Shown here in pieces: positions 1-5,762 of a DNA stretch of 7,529 nucleotides (position 1 is the first letter of the stretch; each line of letters starts with the position of its first letter). Below the pieces are notes generated by a model. That model was not told the DNA's origin. It worked only from the letters and a program-made list of their open reading frames with translations, and ran no database searches. The stretch is from an uncultured Phycisphaerales bacterium (GTDB taxonomy: Bacteria > Planctomycetota > Phycisphaerae > UBA1845 > CAIVHJ01), in assembly GCA_903905665.1 (NCBI GenBank), contig CAIVHJ010000162.1:1-7529 (forward strand), given 5' to 3'. Position numbers and translations under genes: made by a program.

Positions 1-2
1 TG

Positions 3-1046
3 GGGAACCGGCCGAACGATACCATCAACGGGGCTGCGGTCGTTTACATGGCGCACTGGTACGACGACTTCGCCAACGGAAACAGCCGGCAGATATTCAG
101 CGATGATCCGTGTGGGGCTTGCTGCAACACTGCAACAGGAGGATGCGGTTTGAAGAAGAGTGGTGAGTGTACTGGATCCGAGGAACATTACCAAGGTGAC
201 AACACGACCTGCGACGCCAATCCGTGCTGCCCCGCCGGTGATAACCCTGAGTTCGATCCCGACAGTGTCACGATTGAGGAAACCCAACGATCATGGGATT
301 GGACATTACCATGTATGGGTGGCGGGACGCGGCTTGAGGACCTACGGCTGACGGTCGATGCTACTTGCGATGGGGCACATTGGTGCGCTGTGCTCTCGGG
401 CGTGACGGGTTTGTATTCGATGGATTTTAGACTGCTGCCTGGACAGACGGAGGTTACGGGACCCCTTGGCAATACGACGAGCGAAAATTTCTGCCAACAA
501 GCAACAGAGCTTAAATATGGACCATACTGCAACGGGCATTGGAGTATGTTGGCCGCTACTGTCGCTCATGAGCACGTGCATCTTTCCCATTTTCTACCCA
601 AACTGGGGTCATACTCTGCGGGAATTATGGAACAATTAGTCGAAGAAATATGTGTCGCGCAAAGTCCTGGGAAGACAAAACAGGACGCATTAGCTGAAAT
701 GGTTCCCCGTATTTTGTACAGGAAGGTCCACGACTTGGACGCTGTGCGACTGCTTCTGCAATGGGATGTCGAGAATGACCACCAACCAGGTGGACCCTGC
801 GACCAAGCCGAACATCAGGTGTATGACCCTATGATTGAAGAGATATGTACCTATGCAAAAAACAACTGTTGGGACAGCTGCCCCGCTTGCCCCGCGATCC
901 AATTGGGTGCTTGTTGCCAAATGAACACAGGCAATTGTGCCTTGAAACGGGAATGCGAATGCGACGGTCTAAACGAAGTCTATAATGGTGATGGAACTCT
1001 CTGCGTACCTAATCCGTGTGCTCCGCCTCCTCCACTATCGCCCTAG
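3..1046 (+). CDS. Putative secreted HExxH metalloprotease-like protein with two cysteine-rich modules, 5' partial
   Basis: The frame is open to the left edge (codons from base 3), so the gene probably starts outside the window. The first ATG in frame is at 48, but it has no Shine-Dalgarno and no signal peptide follows. Counting from that ATG (332 residues), there is a cysteine module at about 22-61 (GACC, G-C, EC, YQGDNTTC, NPCC), a central region, and a second, homologous module at 286-324 (GACC, YNGDGTLC, NPC) before a proline-rich tail. The central region carries HEHVH at 174-178 (bases 567-581), matching the zincin HExxH motif; E195, E199 or E200 could be the third zinc ligand. GACC/GDGTxC modules are common in planctomycete extracellular proteins, probably disulfide-bonded. 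Protease activity is inferred from one short motif only. The TAG stop at 1044 is followed by no clear terminator. Confidence 0.75.
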   Translation, partial: GNRPNDTINGAAVVYMAHWYDDFANGNSRQIFSDDPCGACCNTATGGCGLKKSGECTGSEEHYQGDNTTCDANPCCPAGDNPEFDPDSVTIEETQRSWDWTLPCMGGGTRLEDLRLTVDATCDGAHWCAVLSGVTGLYSMDFRLLPGQTEVTGPLGNTTSENFCQQATELKYGPYCNGHWSMLAATVAHEHVHLSHFLPKLGSYSAGIMEQLVEEICVAQSPGKTKQDALAEMVPRILYRKVHDLDAVRLLLQWDVENDHQPGGPCDQAEHQVYDPMIEEICTYAKNNCWDSCPACPAIQLGACCQMNTGNCALKRECECDGLNEVYNGDGTLCVPNPCAPPPPLSP

Positions 1047-1127
1047 AGGGGGACTATTGGTGAGATGCACGAGATTATGGCATGTTGTGAGAGAATTGGG
1101 ATAACAGATTTGCTGCTCCCTATTGAT

Positions 1128-1133
1128 AAGGAG
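1128..1133 (+). promoter_or_regulatory. Strong ribosome binding site of the 1142 gene
   Basis: AAGGAG sits 8 bases before the ATG at 1142. The longer run AAGGAGATATAC (1128-1139) equals the core of the phage T7 gene 10 leader found in common expression vectors, most likely by chance. Confidence 0.75.
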
Positions 1134-1141
1134 ATATACTG

Positions 1142-1978
1142 ATGAACACCGTGCTTAGAATGCTGCTGTTTGTGATCCTATGTGTGGCAGGTGTGATAGC
1201 AGGAGAAAAAGGGAAAGATTCAGCGCGTATCGAGCTCAAGGAAATTTCAACTGGAAACCGCCAGACCAAGGACAATTCCTCTCCATTCGATCAAGTACGG
1301 ATATTCCTAGAGACCGATCGAATGCAGACTGAATCAGATAACGGTCTGGAATTTGTCGTCGATATTTCAAACGAATCGCAAGAAGCGATTGAATTATTTG
1401 ATCCTACAGAGTTTGAAATTCAGTTGGTTGATCTTGCCTCTGGATACCGAGTAGAGCTTCCACCAACTCCTCACGCGTCCTCTATTAACACGAAAGATCC
1501 TGAAGGAACCAAGGCATTATTGGATTTAACACGCTCTTATCAGATCGTCAAGCCAACCGCCAACAATGCGACGCCCGATCTAAAGACCATTAACGACATT
1601 AAAAATCGCAGGATCGTACTTGCAGCGGGACAGCACTTGATATTCACCGCGCGAGTGAAGAACATCATCGCTGACGCAAAGGCATATTGGGAACAACATA
1701 AGCCTACTGTAACGACCGAAGGGGACAGACTCGTAATAAGCGGACCAGAACCTTCTCCAATAAAACCGGATGCCAAACCTATGGTTCCAGGCAAATATGA
1801 ATTTTCCGTGATGCTTGGGATATGCTCGACGCAACAGAATGTGGGGGGAAGGATTCTTCAATCCGAGAAGGTAGTAGTCGATTGGGGATGCATCCCTGAT
1901 GGTCGATCACAAGACTCGATGGACGGAAAACAAGTGTCCTTACGGGGCACGTCAGAACGCAGCAGCAATCTCAACTAA
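1142..1978 (+). CDS. Secreted protein of unknown function, probable Ig-like/BsuPI-like beta-sandwich
   Basis: 278 residues. A strong Shine-Dalgarno (AAGGAG, 1128-1133) lies 8 bases before the ATG and fixes the start. The N-terminus is a typical Sec signal peptide: R6, hydrophobic core to about residue 19, likely cleavage near A20/G21 (VIAG). The mature part alternates predicted beta strands with polar loops: GLEFVVDISNES (about 68-79), FEIQLVD (91-97), QHLIFTARV (164-172) and, near the end, PGKYEFSVML (216-225). This order (a strand with N-S/E, then a strand with D, then PGxYxFxV) is like intracellular proteinase inhibitor BsuPI-type and related Ig-like domains, but that is a pattern impression, not a verified match. 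Two late cysteines (C228, C250) could form a disulfide. The last 25 or so residues are polar and look disordered. No enzyme motif is visible. Confidence 0.8.
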   Translation: MNTVLRMLLFVILCVAGVIAGEKGKDSARIELKEISTGNRQTKDNSSPFDQVRIFLETDRMQTESDNGLEFVVDISNESQEAIELFDPTEFEIQLVDLASGYRVELPPTPHASSINTKDPEGTKALLDLTRSYQIVKPTANNATPDLKTINDIKNRRIVLAAGQHLIFTARVKNIIADAKAYWEQHKPTVTTEGDRLVISGPEPSPIKPDAKPMVPGKYEFSVMLGICSTQQNVGGRILQSEKVVVDWGCIPDGRSQDSMDGKQVSLRGTSERSSNLN

Positions 1979-1995
1979 TCGTCGGCCCATACCGG

Positions 1996-2028
1996 CCGAT
2001 TCCCAGGAGTAAAGGTTCCGGGAATCGG
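1996..2028 (+). terminator. Terminator-like hairpin after the 1142-1978 gene
   Basis: CCGATTCCC (1996-2004) and GGGAATCGG (2020-2028) are perfect inverted repeats. Skipping one bulged A, the stem continues with GGA (2006-2008) paired to TCC (2017-2019), giving about 12 pairs and an 8-base loop. It starts 17 bases after the upstream stop codon. There is no run of T after it, so it may slow or stabilise transcript ends rather than act as a classic intrinsic terminator. Confidence 0.45.
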
Positions 2029-2172
2029 TGGGAATTTGACTCCCGTGGAGGTGAGTGGAACTCGGATGGCGATGGTATATCATTCTGACGATTTTGTATA
2101 AGCAACCAGTTCAACCGACGCTCAGTTATTAATACTCGAAGTAGGCTCAGGCCCATAAGGACCGACTCAAGC

Positions 2173-3357
2173 ATGTGTGACGTCCCACCCAGTCTATCAG
2201 GTCGCAAGCTCCTGTGGCTTTCGCTGGCGTGGGGAGTTCTGGTAATCATCTGTGGCGTCCTGATGGGGCGTCACTATTGTACCCTCGCACCCTCTGCTTT
2301 GGATTCGTTTGACAACCACGCCACGTCCTATCTTCTGCGTCTTCCAAGTGCACCCTTCGTCGTCGTGACGTGCCTGGCTCCATTTGTCTGCTTGTCACTT
2401 CTGTTCCTCCAACCAAGGGCCAAAGGACAACGCATGCCATACCTGTGGGCGATGGCCTTGGGCGGGATTACGGCAGCAAGTCTGCATTTGCTGCCTGCGC
2501 ATGCCAAACTTTGGTATTATCTGGCGCTGTCTCACTCATCGATGGAATCATTGGCGTTCATATTCATGCCCATCTACGCTTTGCCCTGGGCATTGGCTGG
2601 TGCAGTCGTGGGTCTGCTCTGTCATCAATCCTACCGGCTTCTGCAATACAAGGGCAAAACAGTTGTGAGCGTAGCCGCCTTCGCTTTGGCGCTGTCTTGC
2701 CTGGCGGCGTTGTTGTATTTTCAAGTAAGCTCTTCCGTGTCGATTTTTCACGGGCTGGGTCAGGATGCCTCTTTACATTCTGAATACGTGAGTCCCGACG
2801 AGATTCGCCAGATTTATCATGACCATTCGGAGCAATTTGCCGGAATGATTTATGAATCCATAGCGAGCAACTCCCAATGTCCACCAGATATATTGGCTGA
2901 TCTGAGCCATTCGGATCGTCCGTTGATTCGCCGCCGGGTGGCGGAGAATGAATCAACTCCAGTCGATGTGATCATGCGACTCGCGACGGATCCAGACTGG
3001 CAACCGCGAGCGGCAGCGGCCAAACGAAAAGATTTGCCGGTTGAGAAATTGATCAAGATGAGTCAGGATGAAAATGAATGGGTATTGGCGTCCGTAGTTT
3101 TCAACCCCAGGACCCCATCGGAAATTTTAGTTAAGCTTGCTGATGTGAATTTCCAACAGGTGCAGGTCAATCTGCTCCATAACCCTCACACTCCGGAGGC
3201 ATCTTTGATGGAATTGATCAAGTTTGTCGATCCATCGCTTAAGTTGACTGCGATCAGACATCCTAATGTCACAAGGAAAATCCTGGAGATGCTTTGTCAG
3301 GATCGTGATATTCGTGTGAAAAATGAAGCGGAAAAAGCTTTGCAGAAAATGAGATAG
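2173..3357 (+). CDS. Five-helix membrane protein with C-terminal LRV/HEAT-like repeat domain
   Basis: 394 residues, start supported by AAGGA (2157-2161) 11 bases upstream. The N-terminal half has about five membrane helices (roughly residues 13-32, 60-80, 90-108, 126-150, 164-184). After a linker, residues 230-392 form about six repeats of 25-26 residues with a core like N-x-x-(T/C)-P-x-x-(I/L)-L-x-x-L-x-x-D: for example SQCPPDILADL, ESTPVDVIMRL, PRTPSEILVKL and PHTPEASLMEL. This spacing and the NPxTP signature resemble leucine-rich-variant (LRV) and HEAT alpha-solenoids, which usually bind proteins. No catalytic motif is seen. The likely picture, by inference, is a membrane anchor presenting a solenoid for protein contacts; which side of the membrane it faces is not clear. 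Probably cotranscribed with the small membrane gene 39 bases downstream. Confidence 0.85.
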   Translation: MCDVPPSLSGRKLLWLSLAWGVLVIICGVLMGRHYCTLAPSALDSFDNHATSYLLRLPSAPFVVVTCLAPFVCLSLLFLQPRAKGQRMPYLWAMALGGITAASLHLLPAHAKLWYYLALSHSSMESLAFIFMPIYALPWALAGAVVGLLCHQSYRLLQYKGKTVVSVAAFALALSCLAALLYFQVSSSVSIFHGLGQDASLHSEYVSPDEIRQIYHDHSEQFAGMIYESIASNSQCPPDILADLSHSDRPLIRRRVAENESTPVDVIMRLATDPDWQPRAAAAKRKDLPVEKLIKMSQDENEWVLASVVFNPRTPSEILVKLADVNFQQVQVNLLHNPHTPEASLMELIKFVDPSLKLTAIRHPNVTRKILEMLCQDRDIRVKNEAEKALQKMR

Positions 3358-3396
3358 CACCTCTCTCCAATCCCGACTGAAGCAGGACAGTAACCG

Positions 3397-3768
3397 ATGC
3401 GAATCGTCAATAACGCGATTGCGATCTGTCTCTGGATCATCGGGATCACGATGATCTGTTCTCAATCGCATCCCGTGTGGGGTGTTCTCTTCTTCATTCC
3501 ATTTGCACTGGGTCCGCAAGCGGTCACGCATGTCGGCATCCTGTACGCCAAGAGCCAAACGACCCAAATGGTGTTGCTCTGGACGCTCCTGTCCTATTTT
3601 GTGTGGTTTGTTTTTGTCTATACGAAGGCCTTCTGCGACCACCCGGATACTCAGAGTTGTCTACTACTCTTGTTTGTGGGAGTGTACGCCGCTCCGGTCC
3701 TGGTGATCCTGTGGTTGGCGGCGTTCCTGATCGAAAAGAAGCACAGATCGAAGCTATCCCGGGCTTAA
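3397..3768 (+). CDS. Small four-helix membrane protein of unknown function
   Basis: 123 residues, not recognised. The ATG has AGGA (3384-3387) 9 bases upstream. Hydrophobic stretches at about residues 6-22, 27-45, 57-77 and 88-112 predict four membrane helices, with a basic C-terminal tail (EKKHRSKLSRA) that should be cytoplasmic by the positive-inside rule. The loop between the last two helices holds C80 and C88. It follows the LRV-repeat membrane protein by only 39 bases in the same direction, so the two probably form one transcript and may work together. The sequence gives no hint of substrate or partner. Confidence 0.7.
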   Translation: MRIVNNAIAICLWIIGITMICSQSHPVWGVLFFIPFALGPQAVTHVGILYAKSQTTQMVLLWTLLSYFVWFVFVYTKAFCDHPDTQSCLLLLFVGVYAAPVLVILWLAAFLIEKKHRSKLSRA

Positions 3769-3770
3769 AA

Positions 3771-3806
3771 TTCCCAATGAAAATTTGCTTTCAGCGAAAA
3801 TGGGAA
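3771..3806 (+). terminator. Weak hairpin just after the small membrane gene
   Basis: TTCCCA (3771-3776) and TGGGAA (3801-3806) pair perfectly, with a second imperfect stem inside (ATTTGC against GC..AAAT). It begins 2 bases after the TAA stop at 3766-3768. No T-run follows, so a role in ending the membrane-gene transcript is only possible. Confidence 0.25.
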
Positions 3807-3863
3807 CGACTTTCGAGGGTTTTCATAGATTAGCCGCCCTCTTCTCGCGAGTCATACAAATCA

Positions 3864-3900
3864 AATACGCGGTCGAGGCGCATGGTTTTGACCGCGTGTT
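3864..3900 (+). repeat. Inverted repeat upstream of pyrE
   Basis: ACGCGGTC (3867-3874) and GACCGCGT (3890-3897) are perfect 8-base arms. They extend outward by A-T, A-T and a G-T wobble to an 11-pair stem around a 15-base loop. The element lies about 40 bases upstream of the proposed pyrE promoter -35 box. It could be an operator, the end of the upstream transcript, or part of a longer pyrE leader if transcription starts earlier. No T-run follows it. Confidence 0.4.
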
Positions 3901-3938
3901 CGACGCGCGGCTGAAGCCTGCAGGTCGTAAATCCATGG

Positions 3939-3967
3939 TTTACTTTCACGGCTCAAACATGAATAAT
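3939..3967 (+). promoter_or_regulatory. Candidate sigma70-type promoter of pyrE
   Basis: A -35-like TTTACT (3939-3944; 4 of 6 consensus bases) is separated by exactly 17 bases from a -10-like AATAAT (3962-3967; 5 of 6). Transcription would start near 3974, leaving a leader of about 64 bases before the pyrE ATG at 4038. If correct, this rules out the longer in-frame start at 3966. Found by eye only. Confidence 0.4.
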
Positions 3968-4037
3968 GCCCAAATTGCTTCGGTGGTCCAACGGCAGTCT
4001 GCCGGATTACGGGCCACGCAAAACACGAAAGGGCAAC

Positions 4038-4562
4038 ATGACCCGTCAACAACTCATTCAGCGGATTAAGGAAACGGCTTATCTGGAAGGCGACTTCACG
4101 CTGCGCAGCGGGCGCAAGAGCAAATACTACCTCGACAAGTACCGTTTCGAAACCCAACCGGACATTTTGGCGGCGTTGGGTCATGAGTTTGCTCAGTTCG
4201 TCCAAACGACCACGACCCTGATTGCCGGCGCCGAACTGGGCGGCGTTCCGCTCGCAGCCGCCGTCTCAATGGCGACGAACATTCCTTTCGTCATCGTCCG
4301 AAACGCAAAAAAAGACTACGGAACCGGAAACCTCTTCGAGGGGATTCTCAAGGTCGGCGATCAGGTGTTGCTCGTGGAGGACATCGCCACGACCGGCGGA
4401 CAGGTTCTGGAAGCCGCCAAGGCCCTCCGGCAGGCGGGGGCGACCGTGCAACGAATCGTCGCCGTCATCGATCGTCAGGAAGGCGCTCGCGAAAACATCG
4501 AATCCGCCGGGTTCGAATTCCTCGCGCTTTTCACCAAGTCCGACCTTGGAATCACTCCGTGA
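4038..4562 (+). CDS. pyrE: Orotate phosphoribosyltransferase
   Basis: 174 residues, a normal length for the shorter OPRTases. The enzyme joins orotate to PRPP to make orotidine 5'-monophosphate in de novo pyrimidine synthesis, normally as a cytoplasmic homodimer. Visible family motifs: FTLRSGRKSKYYLD (20-33), AGAELGGVPLAAA (63-75), the flexible catalytic loop VRNAKKDYGTGN (87-98) and the PRPP-binding signature LLVEDIATTGG (111-121). In the loop, the usual R-K-x-x-K-x-H-G is R88-N-A-K-K-D-Y-G: the second basic residue is Asn and the His is Tyr, while the key loop lysine (K92) is kept. The ATG at 4038 is preferred over an in-frame ATG at 3966 because GAAAGGG (4027-4033) precedes it and homology begins at MTRQQLI; the extra 24 residues look non-coding. 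No other pyr gene is nearby. Confidence 0.95.
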   Translation: MTRQQLIQRIKETAYLEGDFTLRSGRKSKYYLDKYRFETQPDILAALGHEFAQFVQTTTTLIAGAELGGVPLAAAVSMATNIPFVIVRNAKKDYGTGNLFEGILKVGDQVLLVEDIATTGGQVLEAAKALRQAGATVQRIVAVIDRQEGARENIESAGFEFLALFTKSDLGITP

Positions 4563-4727
4563 TTTCAAGATTCCGTATTCTCTGCACCGCACCGGCTATT
4601 CGATTTAGCTTTTCTTCGGGGATGAAACACAGGCGACATGACCGGGTTTGCTGCTTATCGGCCGTGGTTTTGTCTCCGACGGCGGCTGTATTGTACACTT
4701 CAGGGATACCTGTGAGGGGAGCACAAC

Positions 4728-4818
4728 GAATTCAGAATTGCGAATTACGAATGTCTAACAACTAACAACTAACGACTTGTGTTCAAATTGAGAATTGAAA
4801 ATGAAAAATCAAAAGACA
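4728..4818 (+). repeat. AT-rich degenerate heptanucleotide array
   Basis: About thirteen 7-base units in one phase: GAATTCA, GAATTGC, GAATTAC, GAATGTC, then TAACAAC twice and TAACGAC (4756-4776), a less regular pair, then AGAATTG, AAAATGA, AAAATCA (to about 4811). Several heptamer families are joined end to end without losing the 7-base register. This resembles the short tandemly repeated (STRR) heptamers known from filamentous cyanobacteria. The right end carries the probable start codon of the pseudopilin gene. The stretch 4563-4727 between pyrE and this array shows no gene or clear terminator. Confidence 0.75.
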
Positions 4819-5589
4819 CGTCACTCCGATTTCCCCGGCGCGATGGGTACGGATCACTGTGCAATCAAACGTACGCCAGCCGAAACACACGCTTCTGATC
4901 GTTCCTCGTTCATCATTCCGCACTCAGCATTTCCCCGTCCGCTCCCTCACGGTCGCGTCTCTGTTCATTCCGCATCTTCTTCGCTGCCTGCTTCCGGCTA
5001 CCGGCTACCCGCTGCCCAATTTCCATTCCGCATTTCCCTCAGTCCTCAGTCCTCAGCCCTCAGTCCTGCTGTTCGTTCAGCATTTACGATGATCGAATTG
5101 GTCATCATCCTCTGCATCATCGGGATCGTCGCCGCCATCGTCGTCCCGCGGGTCTCGTTCGGAAGCCAAAAAGCCCTCGCCGCAAGAGTCGCCCAGGACC
5201 TCAAAACCGTCAACGAAGCCATGTCCCTCTACAAACGTGACCACAACTGGAAATACCCCCGTTTCGATGTCATCAACACACTAACTCCTTCCGACTCATT
5301 CAAATATCGACTAACTGACAGCACCAACAAAGACGGCTCGGCCAACGGTCCCTACGGCCCTTACATCAAAAAACCGTTCCCGACTAATCCGTATATATCT
5401 TCCCTTGCGGGATATGTACTTCAGCATCAGAAAACAAGCGGTTATCCAGCACAATGTGTACTTGGCTGGTATGCTGATTCTGATGATGGAACATTCAATA
5501 TTGGTTTGTCAAGTGCGAAAATCACATTACCGCAACTTGAAGATCTTGCAGCTCCTGCGCCGGTGTTGTTTGACAAGCCGATGGACTGA
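4801..5589 (+). CDS. Type II secretion/type IV pilin-like pseudopilin with long repeat-encoded N-terminal extension
   Basis: From the ATG at 4801 the protein has 262 residues; a TTG at 4795 or an ATG at 4843 are other in-frame starts, none with a good ribosome site. The class III prepilin signal is SA|FTMIEL (codons 5080-5103): cleavage after Ala, Phe at +1, Glu at +5, then a hydrophobic helix VIILCIIGIVAAIVVP. The mature protein of about 168 residues continues with a GspG-like ARVAQDLKTVNEAMSLYKRD helix and a globular tail with GPYGPYIKKPFPTNP and WYADSDDGTFN. It should be processed by prepilin peptidase and assembled into a pseudopilus or pilus. The oddity is the leader: about 94 residues instead of the usual 5-30, with residues encoded at 4900-5067 coming from a heptanucleotide array. 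No in-frame ATG, GTG or TTG lies between that array and the FTMIEL site, so if the protein is made, the repeats are translated. Confidence 0.85.
   Translation: MKNQKTRHSDFPGAMGTDHCAIKRTPAETHASDRSSFIIPHSAFPRPLPHGRVSVHSASSSLPASGYRLPAAQFPFRISLSPQSSALSPAVRSAFTMIELVIILCIIGIVAAIVVPRVSFGSQKALAARVAQDLKTVNEAMSLYKRDHNWKYPRFDVINTLTPSDSFKYRLTDSTNKDGSANGPYGPYIKKPFPTNPYISSLAGYVLQHQKTSGYPAQCVLGWYADSDDGTFNIGLSSAKITLPQLEDLAAPAPVLFDKPMD
4899..5066 (+). repeat. Phased degenerate heptanucleotide array inside the pseudopilin leader
   Basis: Twenty-four consecutive 7-base units in one unbroken register. Clear unit families are TCGTTCC/TCGTTCA (4899-4912), GCTACCG/GCTACCC/GCTGCCC (4997-5017), ATTCCGC (5025-5031) and TCAGTCC four times, one copy reading TCAGCCC (5039-5066). 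Position 6 is C in 17 of 24 units. Because 7 is not a multiple of 3, the translation has a 7-residue period, with Pro as the last residue in five of eight heptapeptides (such as RSSFIIP, LPAAQFP, QSSALSP). It ends 7 codons before the prepilin cleavage site. Confidence 0.8.
4968..5006 (+). repeat. Left arm of the inverted repeat flanking the pseudopilin core
   Basis: This 39-base stretch, starting TTCCGCAT and ending CCGGCT, matches the reverse complement of 5617-5655 at 35 of 39 positions. A second short match, CATTCCGCATTTC at 5024-5036, pairs with the segment ending at 5606 downstream. The arms lie inside the two heptamer arrays and enclose the part of the gene that encodes the mature pseudopilin. 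Confidence 0.8.
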
Positions 5590-5590
5590 A

Positions 5591-5660
5591 GAAGAAATGC
5601 GGAATGAGAATCGGACAGCCGACAGCCGGTAGCAGGCAGCGAAGAAAATGCGGAAGGGGA
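5591..5660 (-). repeat. Inverted heptanucleotide array directly after the pseudopilin stop
   Basis: About ten heptads in register begin one base after the TGA (5587-5589). On the plus strand they include CCGACAG, CCGGTAG and CAGGCAG (5619-5639), which are the reverse complement of the GCTACCG/GCTGCCT type units upstream. Bases 5617-5655 are the right arm of the inverted repeat (35 of 39 matching 4968-5006). Confidence 0.8.
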
Positions 5661-5662
5661 AT

Positions 5663-5682
5663 CACAAAGCTCGAGCTTTGTG
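5663..5682. terminator. Perfect 20-bp palindrome, possible bidirectional terminator
   Basis: CACAAAGCTCGAGCTTTGTG is its own reverse complement and can form an 8-pair stem with a 4-base loop on either strand. It sits between the convergent pseudopilin gene and the leftward operon, where a shared terminator would be expected. Neither side has a T-run, so intrinsic termination is uncertain; a binding site or part of the repeat cassette are alternatives. Confidence 0.5.
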
Positions 5683-5686
5683 CCTC

Positions 5687-5762
5687 CCGCAGAGATCACT
5701 GAGGACACAGAGAAATTGAAAATGAATATAACCGCAGAGCACGCAGAGGGCACAGAGGAATT
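5687..5762. repeat. Pair of 31-bp nonameric CAGAG-type repeats
   Basis: Two units, 5687-5717 and 5732-5762, agree at 25 of 31 positions. Each has CCGCAGAG at the left, CACAGAG near the right and ends AATT, with CAGAG-like cores spaced 9 bases apart (three in the second unit). The second copy runs into the TAA stop codon (5761-5763) of the leftward gene. Similar CACAGAG-rich repeats occur between genes of many bacteria and have no agreed function. Confidence 0.75.

Noticed and set aside
188..532. Leftward open frame opposite the first gene
   Set aside because: A shadow of the cysteine-module gene; no signal, ribosome site or motif of its own.
1128..1139. Vector contamination suggested by AAGGAGATATAC
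   Set aside because: Only 12 bases match the T7 gene 10 leader; the surrounding bases differ and an ordinary gene follows. Chance is the simpler explanation.
3966..4037. In-frame upstream extension of pyrE from an ATG at 3966
   Set aside because: It overlaps the -10 box of the best promoter candidate, has no ribosome site, and adds 24 residues before the normal OPRTase start.
3785..4069. 94-codon open frame in the gap before pyrE
   Set aside because: No recognisable protein features or ribosome site; it overlaps the pyrE start and runs through the inverted repeat.
4559..4765. 68-codon frame after pyrE starting at GTG
   Set aside because: The composition is not protein-like and its end is made of heptamer repeat; no ribosome site.
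4793..5726. Insertion sequence or integron cassette
   Set aside because: There is no transposase or integrase; the enclosed gene is a pseudopilin. Kept only as a hypothesis in the findings.
4728..5762. CRISPR array
   Set aside because: The units are 7 or 9 bases, degenerate and without unique spacers, and no cas gene is near.
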